Positions 46,030 through 58,240 of a stretch of DNA of 64,000 nucleotides are shown piece after piece (positions within the stretch are counted from its first letter, which is position 1; the number at the start of each line of letters is the position of its first letter). The translations under genes were made by a program, and so were the position numbers. The DNA is from Paraphysomonas bandaiensis. Taxonomy: Eukaryota; Chrysophyceae. The stretch is taken from assembly GCA_965644295.1 (NCBI GenBank), contig CBFFRP010000126.1:1-64000 (forward strand). The letters are read 5' to 3'. Below the pieces are notes generated by a model, which saw only the letters and a list, made by a program, of their open reading frames with translations, was not told the origin of the DNA and ran no database searches.

Positions 46030-46390
46030 CTTCTTCTACGTTTAACACACTTTCCACACCACAAGCAACAAGGTGCAACCATTCTCGCTACCAACCACTC
46101 AAATCAAGAGTAGTGAGCAAGCAGAATGTTGCCATAACTGACAGCTTGACCTTCAGCAGCCCTAAAACCCTGGATGCCCTTGATGGCCCCATTCCCGGAT
46201 GCCTGTATATTCATCAAGGCTCAGAGTCTACACAAGTGATAATGAAGTGGCTATGAGTGGGAAGACCATTATCTGCTGTCTATTAATACGGCTCAAGTTA
46301 GTTTCCCGGAAAAATCTCTCGTTACTTATCCCCCAGAACACCACAAAAAAGATGCAAGTCGACTTTGAGGTGCTCTTACACTAAAACTCC
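46030..46390. mobile_element. Dispersed structured element, copy D (opposite orientation)
   Basis: Reverse-complement match to copies A and B: GGCCCCATTCCCGGATGCCTG, CATCAAGGCTCAGAGTCTAC, GGCTATGAGTGGGAAGA, AGTTTCCCGGAAAAATCTCTC, CCCCCAGAACACCAC and finally GACTTTGAGG. The part matching the nested hairpin (about 46040-46090) is diverged. Confidence 0.65.
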
Positions 46391-46871
46391 AATCGAGGTC
46401 ATTCCTTTTCCCGGAATTTCGCATCCCAGCACGAACGATACACTCATTTCGTCACTCCTAGAAGTATGGTTCGGGAGAACGAGTTAACTTTGCAGCACAA
46501 TGTAGTTTGCTCTATCATTTCAGAGCAGTTTTTGACTGTAGTGAAGAGTGTAAAAAATATCCTTCTTTTTTTGGTGCTTTTTTAGTTTATATCCAGAAGT
46601 ACGTACAAGAGTAAGAGTTGTTCTTTCTTGTATCATATCTGTGTGGTATACCACCCACACAACATGCTGCATATACAACAACATAGCTATATATGTATAT
46701 ATGCCTACTTCCGACATCTCATCCTTGTTAATTCTGTAAGCAGCACACCATATCTACTGACTTCATCTCATCCCGTTATATCGAGTTGAAAGTCGACTAA
46801 CTTTGTTTATTATTACATATTGATATTCCAGGATACTATCAACTATAAGATCTCATTCAAAGAAAGTCGCT

Positions 46872-49365
46872 ATGTCGGCCGCCTCCACTTTTGTTACTTT
46901 GGAACATATGCGGTTTGATAACCGTAATCTAGAGGCATTGCCAGTTGATAAGTCATTAAATCCGAATAGCCGTCAAGTGCCCGGCGCTGTTTTTAGCCTC
47001 TGTACTCCTCAGCCAGGTGGCCGAATTCCCTACTACAAGGGTCTCTTTTCACATGTTTTGTGTAGTTGTCCGTCCCCGAATTGTAGCTGCGTCGGCTGAT
47101 GCTCTCAGCTTGTTAGGTCTTGACCCTGCCATGGACTGGACATCTCCTGAATTTGCTGCATACTTCAGTGGAAGCAACCCGATCCCAGGGTCGATGCCGG
47201 CCGCTCATTGCTACTGTGGCCATCAGTTTGGGTCGTTTGCGGGCCAACTTGGAGATGGTGCTGCAATGTATCTGGGTGAAGTGATAAACCCAGCAACATC
47301 GGAGAGATGGGAGCTACAGCTGAAGGGCTCAGGCCCGACTCCGTTTTCCCGTTCCTCGGACGGACGAAAAGTTCTCAGGAGCTCAATCAGAGAATTTCTT
47401 GCGTCTGAGGCCCTCCACAACCTCGGTCGGTATTTTACAGCACAATGTTCATTACTAATTACGCCGCTGGTACAGGTATCCCAACTACCAGGTCTGCGAC
47501 AATTGTTACCTCAGACTCAACTGTGGCGCGAGATATTTTCTACTCCGGAAACGTTATCCAGGAGCGGTGTACTGTCATATCGCGAATCGCGCAAAATTTT
47601 TTCAGATTTGGATCGTTCGAGATATTTAAGGCGGGGAACCCTGCGTTAGGGGAACGACAAGGTTTAACAAGCAAATTGCTAGCGAAATAAAACTGTGATG
47701 TGGCATGCGCAGGACCAAGCGCTGGTCGAGAAGATCTGAAAAATATTCTAATGGAGCACGTGATTACATACTACCCGGACATAGCAGGCGAGTCTGACGA
47801 CAGAACTCGATATAGACTGTTCTTTGAAGAGGTCTTGAAACGGACGGTTGACTTGGTTGTCATGTTAGTCGACAAATAGGCATAGGCTTTGTTGTAAGTA
47901 TATGTGGAATGCACAGGTGGCAAACTCTAGGATTTGTGCATGGTGTTCTCAACACCGATAACATGTCGATAATGGGACTTACCATAGGTATTTTGTCTTT
48001 TTTCTTTCTCTCAAGATGTCACATACATGCTCTTTAGATTATGGGCCATTCGCGTTCATGGAAGGATTCGACGAAGGTCTGTAGCTAATATATGAAGTAT
48101 GTTACCAATGGTTGAAGTTTAGATTTTACTCCTAATGGCTCGGACGGATCGGCCCGATATAGTTACAAGCGTCAAGTGGCTATATGCAAGTAAGTATGTC
48201 TTGCTCTCCGCCATATACATACCTCATCTAGAAATGAAGGTGGAATCTGGAGCGTCTATCGGAGGCACTCAGTCCACTGTTGGACAGCGGTGATGCAACC
48301 CGCGCCCTGACTTGCTATGATGACATGTTCAGAGAGCAGTATGCTGTTCGTATGAGAAGGAAACTTGGACTACTTTGTGTGGAGGAAGGTAGGCGCTCCG
48401 ATAAGTAGCACCCTTTTAATGACGGTTTGCGTTGTGTGGTGACGCAGGTGACACGACACTTATTGAAGACTATTTTAAAGCCATGGGCGAATGTTGGACA
48501 GATTTCACAGGCACAGTTTCCCTATCTTTTATTGTAGTTTTTAATTATAGTTGTTGGTACATAGATTCTTTCCAGTGTTTGAATATACTTGTGAGGGAGC
48601 TCTGTGTGGAAGACAATGGGACTGAGGCTAAAATCGAACGCGCAGTACAGAGAATGGTTAGGGCGATGCTAGTACGAGTTTAAAAAAGTTTATGTTTTGC
48701 ATCACAGGTGTCTCGGTCTCTGTCTCCGGAAGCAATTGCTTCGGCGCAGACAAGGAAGCTCAAGATTGTTGGTGGCTCTCGGGTGCCCGAGGGACAGTTG
48801 CGTATGATCATGGCGTTAATTGAGGCTGATCCGCAGCAGGCATCTTCTCACTTTGGAGGGATACCTGTAGAGGATTTGAGGGCAGAGATACAAGGGGAGC
48901 TCAGTAAATTTGACATGGCATCTGCTATTAGGAAACAGACGGAGGAGGTGACAGCGATGTCGGAAGAAAGAAAGGTATATGCTTTCGAATTCCTATTGCA
49001 CATGGTGTTTATGGTTAACACAGAAAGAGCGGGACGGAAGAGTGTGGCGGGAGTGGTTGAGTCGGTATGTAGTGCGTATTCAGCGGGAAATGTCACCGGG
49101 GAGTGCAGACGAAAGAGTAGAGACCATGAGAATGTCAAACCCGTCCTTTGTTATTAGAAACTGGATATGTCAGAAGGCAATTGAAGCTGCTGAAGAAGGA
49201 GACTACTCCAAAGTTAGAAAAGTTCTGGAATTGGCACAGCAACCTTTTAACCCTGATCTATCAACTTTTATCAACGAACAAAGTAGGGGGGAGGATGGTT
49301 ACAATGAATTTCTTGGTACAGCTCCAGAGTGGGCACCCTCATTGACATGCACTTGCTCGTCGTAG
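46872..49365 (+). CDS. SELENOO: SelO (YdiU-family) pseudokinase AMP-transferase
   Basis: Twelve exons with consistent phases (46872-47016, 47066-47425, 47476-47661, 47713-47863, 47917-47987, 48038-48076, 48123-48189, 48240-48388, 48448-48515, 48576-48656, 48708-48974, 49024-49365) encode about 641 residues. Family blocks in order: [113 protein letters not shown], and [22 protein letters not shown]. SelO is a mitochondrial or bacterial protein that AMPylates substrates with an inverted ATP. The C-terminus ends in CTCSS and a TAG stop, so no selenocysteine UGA is used in the tail where animal SelO has one. A cleavable mitochondrial leader is not obvious in the first 20 residues. Confidence 0.9.
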
Positions 49366-49672
49366 TGTGGATGAGTACCAATAGTTATTACTTAACGATA
49401 GTATTTTGTCTTGTCTACATCTAAAATGTCAAGGGTTTTGGGATATATATTGTATCGCTGACTTCACACCAATATTGCTTGATAGGGATCATCAATACAA
49501 ATCACACATTACCTTGCACTGATACTACGCTGAAGTTAACCTTACCTTATTTAACTTACCTTACACAACTTACTTTCAAGGTAGAATTATAATTATTAAT
49601 ATTTCAAGTGACATGTGGTGAACATCTGTTTATTGCTTATCCTGTGCACCAGCCAAACCTATATTTTATATT
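49366..49672. other. Short spacer between SelO and the hAT element
   Basis: About 0.3 kb of AT-rich DNA downstream of SelO. No feature recognised beyond the likely SelO 3' end. Confidence 0.4.
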
Positions 49673-50818
49673 TTACATAGCAGGGCTGCGTATCAATTAA
49701 TTGACGCATGTCAATTATAATTGCAATTATTACTTGCCGTCTCTATTTCAATTATTGCAATATTAATTGAAATTATTTAGTACTAAACTACACTAACTGC
49801 CAATATAATTACCTCAACTGTCAAATCATTTTTTAAGAGGCGACGAGTAGCTCTTAAAAGTTGAGGAGTCAAGCTCCTGCACAAGCCCGTCATAACAATC
49901 GTAGCTCTACTGAACAACCTTTCAACCTCAAGTCGTTGTGGCGTGCAAGTGTTTCATGATGCGATAACAAGTTTGCTGATTAAGACGTGCTCGCTTCCGT
50001 TGCCTTCTACCATCAATCAAACGTTGGGCTGCGTCGTCATTCGGAAATATACTCGCACCGTCATAATCTTCTTCCTCATCGAGCAAAACTATTTTAATTT
50101 GATCTTCTTCCGTCCGAATTACGGCTTCGTTGCCACATTGAATCTTCACGACTGCCTTTTTGAAAGCAGCGTTATGAACAATAGCAGCACTGTTGCCCAG
50201 ATGACGCTCAACAATCGGGTGCCTTATGATGAGTTCGTCAAACAATGTACAAACGTCGTGGATGTCAAGCTGGTGTTAACCTTCTGTAATATTGTAAGGA
50301 CACTAGTTGAAACGATTCCTATTCCTTCCGTATTGCACGAGCTTGGCATGCTTCTTTTCACTTGACATTAGACTTAACACGTCGGAACCAAACTCGAATG
50401 AGTGCATATGATTAGATAGAAGTAAGTAGCAGTCAATCATGGCTATTGTGGAGCCCCTTTTCCTACAGGACAAATCTCTATTTTGCAGCCTCTTCGTTAT
50501 TATCATTTACTTTCTCAAATAAAACTCGTGCAATGACTTCTGGTGCCAGTTTGTCCCTCATATCGCTAATTAAGTTAAATGAATTACTATGTGAGATGTG
50601 AGATAATCCTATGGATATTATCTTTCACAAATCGAATCGTAAAAATTGGACTTTTCAATAAAAATGCCTTTTAACAACTTTTTAGCATAAAAAGGTGTTT
50701 TTCTATGAATTAATTGCAATTAATTGAAGCGAGATGAAGTCAATTATAATTGCGATTTTGATTTGTTGTCCCAATTTCAATAATTGACAATTAATTGATA
50801 CGCAATCCTATTACATAG
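49673..50818 (-). mobile_element. Defective hAT transposon with TIRs and 8-bp target-site duplication
   Basis: TTACATAG flanks the element on both sides (49673-49680 and 50811-50818), the 8-bp duplication expected for hAT. The element proper is 49681-50810 (1,130 bp), with imperfect terminal inverted repeats CAGGGCTGCGTATCAATTAA and, read inward from the right, TAGGATTGCGTATCAATTAA, followed by AATT-rich subterminal repeats. On the minus strand the end of a hAT dimerisation domain is readable (EVERLFSRATIVMTGLCRSL, about 49860-49935) but out of frame with the upstream open frame (49928-50245), and the catalytic part is absent. It is a dead or non-autonomous copy. Confidence 0.9.
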
Positions 50819-51263
50819 TCGTACACAAGCAACTGAATTTACTTCCTGTGTAACTATATTTGCCCGTCACAACTATATACTGGTTTCACCTCTTGTACAC
50901 TATAAGCTCACTCAATTGCACAATATATATGGTATCATATATCATACTGAGTACAGTAGAACTTTTAATCATTACGAACATTTTCGTAAAATAATTACAG
51001 CTACTATAACTACACTTTATAATGTAATATATGCATTATTTACTTTTAGCTATTGCCAATGCTATTGATCAAACGAAAGTTTTATAATCGAATTTTGCAA
51101 ACTGTTCTTGTGGATGACGCGCGAAGTGCTACTGACATAGACCTAATACTGTACTGAGAGCGTGAGATATGACTAAAATGTGAATAGAGTCACCAAAGGT
51201 TTAATTACGTAAAATCATGAAATATTGCTACTTTTCTTACAAGACAAGACTCAACGAACTTGC
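50819..51263. other. AT-rich spacer
   Basis: Between the hAT element and the 3' end of the Sec61 gamma gene. No feature recognised. Confidence 0.5.
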
Positions 51264-51529
51264 CTACATTCCGCCAACTATAATGTTGTTGATTGGAATA
51301 TGAACAAGCTTCACAAAGAACCCAATGAATCCCATCATAACGAAACCAATTCCGGTTGCTTTGGCAATTTTTGCGAACTCTGTTGAGTGAATTATTATTG
51401 TGTCATTGAGATTATTCAGTTTTCATCCATACCTTTCCTGTCAGGCTTAGTGCACTTCTTAACGAGGTAAATAGAGTCCTTCACGAACTTCTTCAAAGGA
51501 TCAATGATAAGGGAATTGACGTCAGACAT
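51264..51529 (-). CDS. SEC61G: Protein transport protein Sec61 subunit gamma
   Basis: Two exons (51529-51433, 51379-51264) encode 70 residues, the normal length for Sec61 gamma/SecE. The sequence begins [19 protein letters not shown], continues with a charged [22 protein letters not shown] linker, and ends in one membrane segment ([24 protein letters not shown]). The family pattern (amphipathic helix, then one tail-anchored TM with [10 protein letters not shown]) is complete. The protein clamps the two halves of Sec61 alpha in the ER translocon. Confidence 0.95.
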
Positions 51530-52292
51530 TGTAGAGATATACTAACAGACTATCAAGGTGTGGATATGATATATATGACGGTGAGGTAAATATAGAAAAG
51601 AGAGTATGAATCATATGCCTGTATATAGTACCGTACGTTCATGAGCTATAATATATGTGCCAAATCTGTAGTCCCGTTATGTATGCGAAATTTGATGCAA
51701 CTTTTTTTTTGCCAATGTGTGGTGAACGGTGAAGGATGACTATATTCACAGGATGATCAGTTGCTGTGTGTGATTGTTTTTTGATATGAGCAATATCTTT
51801 CAGCGAAATCTATATGATACCTACTCATTCAACGCTATGGAGGCCTTCATGTGAAAGGAATATCACAATGACTCGATTATGATGCCTCAGCTGTCATGGT
51901 AAAGTAAAGTAGCCTTCTTGATGAAACAATGAAACGATCTATATATCTAATGCACCGTTAAGTGTTAAACGTCCCTCGACAAAATACAGAATTTTTTGAG
52001 TTCCGGTACAAAAAAGGGAACAAAATAGTCGCACTTTGTTTTTTTGTGTTGATGCACTGTATTTGAGATGCTCCATGTTGATCTGTCGTTTCACATACAT
52101 TAAATTATCGAAGTGAAGAGATTGATTAAGATGATAATTCAGACTCAGAGAAGTTTATTCTCTTCTACGACACTTCACATACTCGAATACTATTAATATC
52201 TAGATATTAGTGTAGTGTTACGACTATTCTATGCCTGTGTATTTCTGTTAGTATTATAATTGCAACTCTTCTTCTAGACTATCTTTAGTTCC
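51530..52292. promoter_or_regulatory. Divergent intergenic region between SEC61G and the BK-like channel
   Basis: 763 bp between head-to-head starts; both promoters should lie here. AT-rich, with a run of nine T at about 51700. No exon or RNA gene recognised. Confidence 0.4.
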
Positions 52293-55200
52293 ATGGCAAC
52301 GGATGCAAAGGTTTCCCCACAGGTGACTTCATCGAAGGCTCCCGCCCCTTCTCCGCTACAAAGACGCATGTCATTCGCAAAGGGATCGAAGAGTTTCGAT
52401 TCCTCATCATTCGCTCATTTAATTGAGAAAACAGCCAGTAATGACCCAGAGAAAACCCCAATGATGGAAGTGATACGACTTAAAGTAAAGAAGTGGCTCG
52501 CAGCTTCATTTTTTGGTCGAATTTATGTATATATTCTTCTGATTTTAAGTGTCCTATCCTGTGCGCAATATATTTATCAAACTTACTTAAACGAAAACGA
52601 TCCTCAGGATAAGGTTCGTTTTTTCTGCTGGATTCTATGTAGTGTGGTGGTTATGGGGTTTATTGCAGGAGCTGCTGAATATTTTTGCACTTCTTGAGCT
52701 CTTTCTTGCTGCGCTTTTCGCGTTTGATTGGTGCCTGCATCTGTTTCTGGCGGACCACAGATGGGATCACTTCTTCAGGTGTAAAAAATAACGCATGGTG
52801 GATCCTTCGCAAGAGTAAATGTTTTCGTTATGTAGTTTTTTTGCCATGGTGGACTTTACCACTGTGATCCCCATCTGGTTAACTTATTACGTATTCACGA
52901 ACCCCGTTGAATACCACGATATTCATAATGTAGACGACGCGATTAATTACGCCCTCCGTGGTGCATATACATTGCGGATTCTACGAGCATTGCGTGTTCA
53001 TCGACTACTAGTTCATATTGAGGATGAGGTTGAGCGTTTTCTTAGCCAAATGCTTCTCTCTGTGGTGACCATGATTTTGTTTGGTATGTGTCTATATTAT
53101 TTAGTGTTGCGTATTTCTCATCGTTTTGTAGATTCGGCCATCATGCAGTATCTCGAGAAACAGCAACATGATGAAAAGTTCCACACGTGGATGTATTTTT
53201 TGGTGGTATCCATATCCACTGTTGGCTACGGTTAGTTTTACCCAATGTGATTTTGCTCGTTTCATTCCCGCGCAGGTGATATTTCACCTGGTAGTACCCT
53301 TGGACGATTCATGGCCATGTTCTTCATTTGCTTCGCTATCATCTTTGTACCAAAACAAACCAACGAGCTTATAGAAAAGATGAACCAGTCCTCAGTGTGG
53401 GCTCGCCACCACTACAAACCGCGGGGTAATACTAAGCATGTACTTATTTGTGGTGACCTGAGGTCAACCTCTCTATTGGAGTTCTTTAGCGAGCTCTTTC
53501 ACGAGGACCATGAGAATATGAACCTCAATGCTGTTATACTACAGCCTGAACCTCCTAGCAGTGATATGCATGCAGTGTTGCGCGACCCTATCTTCTCGAT
53601 TGTAACGCACTACTTAGAGGGAAGCCCACTCAATGACTCAGATCTCATGCGCGCGAAAGCTAATCAGGCCATTGCAATATTCCTCATGGGCAATAAGTTC
53701 AGTTCGAATCCTGACGAAGAAGATGCAAAGACAATCTTACAGCAGTTCAGTATCCGGCGTTTCATTACTTCCACGCAGTCATGCGACCCTCTTTTCTGTT
53801 TGCAGCTGATTCGTCCGGAGAACCGTCGGCATCTTGCGACCGAAGACCCCGACAGTGACAAAGAGCTCGTGGTGTGTCTGAATGAGATGAAGATGGGTGT
53901 TATTGCAAAAACATGCATGTTCCCGGGTACTGGCACTATGATCTTCAATCTTCTCACCTCATTCGCAGAGGATGATGATGATGATGATAACGATGCGGGA
54001 GATACAGATGGGCCGGGCAGTGATGAGGATTGCAGTGAGGACGACATGGATGACGGCGGGTCGTGGATGCAGGAGTACCAGCGCGGATGCGACTGGGAAA
54101 TTTATACAACAGAAATGGCTGAAGTTTTCGAAGGTGCACGCTTCTGTGTCCTTTCCCAAAACCTATACAGCAAGCTCGGTGTAGTACTTTTCGCCTTGAG
54201 AATTCGAGAACTCAAGGGCAAGGGGCATGTCCGCGTACTGTTGAACCCTGCTGACTACGTTATTCCGTCTAAAGATAAATATTTCGTTGAGGGATTTGTA
54301 ATCGCCAAGAATAAGGCATCGTCCGACCTCTCGTTTCAGGGTATTGCCAGCTCTGATATTCGATCGTCTCAGCTCTCTCTCATTGCCAATGCTATTACGA
54401 AGACAGCAGAGGCGGGGACAAGTGCTTTCAGACGCCAATCTATGGCAGTGGGTATGGGGGCGCGAGGCATGAAACATTCTGACACTTCCGGCGGGCCGGT
54501 AAAGCACACCAACGCTGGTTGGCAGACTATAATGAGCCAATATGAAAACCAGGATGTGAACCAGAATCAGCAAGAGGCTTTACAGAAGATTGAGGACGAA
54601 AATTTACGGAGGAACTATTTTGTTCGTGACGTTCCGAACGATTTGGCAGAGTCCATTGTTAAGACATCTGTACTTGAGGAATACCCGTACATGAACGGAC
54701 ATATGATTGTGATTGCGAAGGGACTTAGTAACCTATACGACTTTATTCGCCCCCTCAGAGCCAAGTATCTAGGCAGACTGCGTCATATTGTACTGCTGTA
54801 CCCGTACGACATTCCACACAGTGTATGGAGGCGCATCTCCATATTTGAGGGCATCCTCGTCGTGCGTGGGTCGCCACTTGAAGAGTCAGATATTCGTCGT
54901 GCAGGGATATTCAGAGCTCAACAGGTTGTAGTATTGGCCGATCCAAACTCAGATAATGGAAATCAAGGTATAGACGCACTTGTGGATGCAGATGCAATAT
55001 TTACCTACCATTGCGTGCGCCGACTGAATGAGAAGGCTCAGATAATGATAGAGATTGTGCGTCATCAGAACGTAGGCTATTTGGACCCATCAATGAGTGT
55101 CAACACACACGATGCTGATTACAAGTTTACGCCACAGTTTGCAGCCGGAACCCTATTCACATCCAGTATGCTCGACTCTATCGTCTGTCAGGCCTTCTAC

Positions 55201-55999
55201 AATCCACAGATTATTCGAGTTTTGGACAAACTCATCAGCGGAACAGACTGTGTAGAGGACCAGAAGAATAGAAACCCTCTACTTGCCAATAAACGTCCTA
55301 AGGTAGGTATACAGGCCGTGACTGGTAGTGCGCTGTACCAGATTCCTATCCCCGATAACCTTGAGAGCAAGACATATGGTTCACTCTTCAAGCATCTATG
55401 TAAAGATGGGATATTGCCTTTAGGACTCCTAAGAGGAGTTTTCACTAATATGTCGATGGGTGCAAAATCGAACAAGATGAGCTATGTCTTCACTAACCCG
55501 TCAAAGGACACGGAGCTCTTTACGTGCGACAGGGTTTTTGTGCTCTCTCAAAAGGTTTTGACATCATCGAAGAGTACAGCAAGAGTGAGTAATAAGTTAA
55601 TTTGTTTAGCTGTGATAGACTGATTTTTTGTGTCACCAGGAAGTACTAGAGAGTTTTATGCAGGCCACTGCTGGACAGACACAGGGCGGACGCAGGCGCA
55701 CTGTTGATGACAGTTCTGGGGTGGATGTGCTAAAGGAGGAGTTCCAAGATATATCTAACGCCCAGCGGACTCTTGAGCGGGCGATGACTTCGCTAACGTT
55801 AGATATGAGCAAGAAGTTTGATGATATGTTGGAGTTAGTAAAGTCAATCAAGCGTACAAACGATGGAGTAGATGGGGCTGTCATTAACCGCTCCAATTCC
55901 AGACGCCGTATGTCGCAGTTAGGGTCAGATAGATCAAATAATCAAGGGTCGCCTAATAAAGTGGTTTCGAAGAGTAGAACAGGACCAGTGGACATATAA
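52293..55999 (+). CDS. BK/Slo-like potassium channel with RCK gating ring
   Basis: Five exons (52293-52613, 52669-52778, 52836-53230, 53276-55584, 55640-55999) encode about 1,164 residues. After a Ser/Lys-rich cytosolic N-terminus, S1 starts near residue 70. S4 is LRILRALRVHRLL, with three arginines at three-residue spacing then His, so voltage sensing is plausible. The pore filter is STVGYGD (about 271-277), the potassium signature. Next come an inner helix (FMAMFFICFAIIFVPKQ), RCK1 (HVLICGDLRSTSLLEFFSELFHEDH, LRDPIFSIVTHYLEGS, DAKTILQQFSIRRF) and RCK2 (IVIAKGLSNLYDFIRPLRAK, ADAIFTYHCVRRLNEKAQIMIE). An acidic insert of about 35 residues (505-540) interrupts the end of RCK1. The C-terminal 120 residues include a coiled coil. 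BK channels respond to voltage and calcium. Confidence 0.9.
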
Positions 56000-56469
56000 T
56001 CATTGTGATTATGTTGTGTGTGACTTTTTTTCTGTTGAGATGCCATGCTAGCCCAGTACATCAATGTGTGTAGTTTTGTCTTTATAATTGCCAGGTATTG
56101 TTATGGAAGTAGAGCTTCACGGCCGTTTTCATTTAAAATTTGTAGTCATTTGATATTGATAATAACTTGAAATGCCATTGTTTTTTTATCTAAGTTTGTG
56201 CTTGAATCTATTCTACGCTTATTTATGGAAAAATATTTTTTGCGTATATTATATATTCAAATTATAAGCCGCCCGTAGTGACCACATGAAATGAGTAACC
56301 TCAGTTGAGCTGGTCGTTCATTCTCTGGACTACAACATTGTCAAGATATGACACAAATGGATGATTTACTAAGTTAACTGGACGTGTATTCACTCATGAA
56401 TCAAGTTAAGATAAGAGAAGAAGATTATAATAAATATAATAAGCGATATATCGCGTTATCTCTGCTACC
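56000..56469. other. AT-rich spacer downstream of the channel gene
   Basis: Likely 3' untranslated and intergenic DNA. No feature recognised. Confidence 0.4.
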
Positions 56470-56854
56470 GGGATATATTATTCAACCTAGTCAATTTGGT
56501 GGAATTTCCTAGTCATTCCATTTTCGGTGTAAAAACCTAGTCAAAGCCATAAATGACTCAACCTAGCCAAATATAGTATTAAACCTAGTCGTTCTTATAT
56601 CCATTGATTACACATTGTGACTGTCTAAGATACGCGCACACACCACACAACATATTGATGGCTCGGAGAGCATCACAATGCTCCCACGTTTGACTAGGTG
56701 AATACCCTATTCCACCTAGTCAACCTAGTCATTGTAAAGTTAAAAATCTAATTATTTAATGACTAGGTTTTTCGACCTTTTGACTAGGTTTTTACTCCAA
56801 TTTTGGTGTGACTAGGAAATTCCACCAAATTGACTAGGTCGAAAAATAGATCCC
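56470..56854. mobile_element. MITE-like element dense in GACTAGGT / ACCTAGTC motifs
   Basis: About 385 bp with inverted ends. Read inward, both ends give GGGAT.TATT.TTC.ACCTAGTCAATTTGG, followed by GGAATTTCCTAGTCA and, about 20 bases further in, AAAAACCTAGTCAAA. The octamer ACCTAGTC or its complement recurs about ten times, in one orientation on the left and the other on the right. There is no coding capacity. Subterminal motif arrays of this kind are typical transposase-binding sites in DNA transposons. No target duplication is obvious. Confidence 0.8.
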
Positions 56855-56879
56855 ACTGTATTCTTCGACTAACGGTCAT

Positions 56880-57070
56880 AATTCCAACACCTTAGAATTA
56901 CAGCTTTTAATTGCTCAAACAGCAAAACTCAACACTCCCTCTCAATTCAAAGCTGTACATTGAATTGTCAAACCACGAGACATAACTGACAGATACGCAA
57001 CCACCAAGACCTCATGAGCTGTACATTGAATCTTCACATCGCAAGACATAACTGACGGATACGCAACCAC
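56880..57070. mobile_element. Copia-like LTR edge remnant with a local 62-bp duplication
   Basis: CTCAACACTCCCTCTCAATT at about 56926-56945 closely matches the 3' LTR edge and polypurine tract of the complete Copia element (CTCAACACTCCCCCTCAATT at 41662-41681), in the same orientation. It is followed by two copies of AGCTGTACATTGAAT...GACATAACTGAC.GATACGCAACCACC (about 56951-57010 and 57013-57070). This is a remnant of a related element, without a second LTR in view. Confidence 0.55.
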
Positions 57071-57656
57071 CGAAACTATATAGGACAAACAGGTGGACGT
57101 ATGGCTCCGACGTTTCAGCTAGCCTCACCATAGACAACACATCTGTATGATCTTCTGTCTCTGATCATACGTATGATTTCTGATCCTCCTCAGATCAATC
57201 ACACCACAATATTCAACGCACTAAGCTACGTGTGCTCTGGCTGTCAGGAAGAATGGAGTGAGTTCGTACAATCGAAGTCCCAGTTCGACCAACACCCCCC
57301 GAAGCCACACCAGTTCTTGCATGCCAGCAGTCATAGCCTGATACTTACACACTGGAACGAAACAACGCAATTAACGAACTTCGCATATAATATGCCTTGG
57401 TCTCTCTACAATTAGACATATATATTATGTTAGTTATTAGATACAGTCACTGTCATCACACAGATTGACAATCTCCTCATCATAAAGGTTTACCTCACCC
57501 AGGGTGGACACACTAGTCAACACCCGTACGCTTACCACACAAGTCCCTCTAGACTCAGCAGGTACAGTACCACTGATCTCACTAGACACAAAAGGTACAG
57601 TCTCACAGACACGATTCGCACTGATCTCACTAGACTTAGTATACACAGTATAACTA

Positions 57657-57965
57657 GGCAAAGTACGAAGGGACATTCTCTTCCCTGGAATCTCATCCGC
57701 CGTATAGACTTATTGGGCGCACCACCCGAAGCCGGCGTGTAGATGAAGATCCACCCCTTTTTTTATCACAAAAACGAGGTGTTTATAGTACAGCCGTCTC
57801 ACTAGATACAGCACCCGCACTACTCTCTGGCAAAGTACGAAGGGACATTCTCTTCCCTGGAATCTCATCCGCCGTATAGACTTATTGGGTGTTCCCCACG
57901 AAGCCGGCGTAGATGAAGATCCACCTCTCTTGTCGTCACAAGAACGAGGTTTTTACTACAGCCGG
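57657..57965. repeat. Tandem duplication, two about 140-bp copies spaced 172 bp
   Basis: Copies start at 57657 and 57829 with GGCAAAGTACGAAGGGACAT and continue through CTCATCCGCCGTATAGACTT, GAAGCCGGCGT, AGATGAAGATCCACC and ACAGCCG. They are nearly identical at first and diverge with small indels. On the minus strand copy 1 overlaps the first codons of a 79-codon frame (57676-57437) that I do not recognise. It lies within the Copia-remnant region. Confidence 0.75.
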
Positions 57966-58240
57966 CGGTTATACACGTCTATATCGACTATACGATGGCC
58001 GAACTCTGCAACAGCTCGAACCAGTGGGTCACTCTTGACAACAACCGCCTCAAGCTAAACTAAACATCGTATAACTATATAAGTGCCAGAAATAATCCAT
58101 ACACTACTGCTATGTCATGAATATGTATACTGATGAGCCAATTTGATTTACCAAGCCGTGTCATATGATGGTTATATGATTTGAGGGACGAGGGACCACA
58201 CCCCTCGTTGGTGATAAATAATTAGCAGAATCTGAATATA

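Noticed and set aside
49928-50245. 105-codon frame as a functional gene
   Set aside because: It sits inside the delimited hAT element and is out of frame with the recognisable dimerisation block, so it is part of a decayed transposase.
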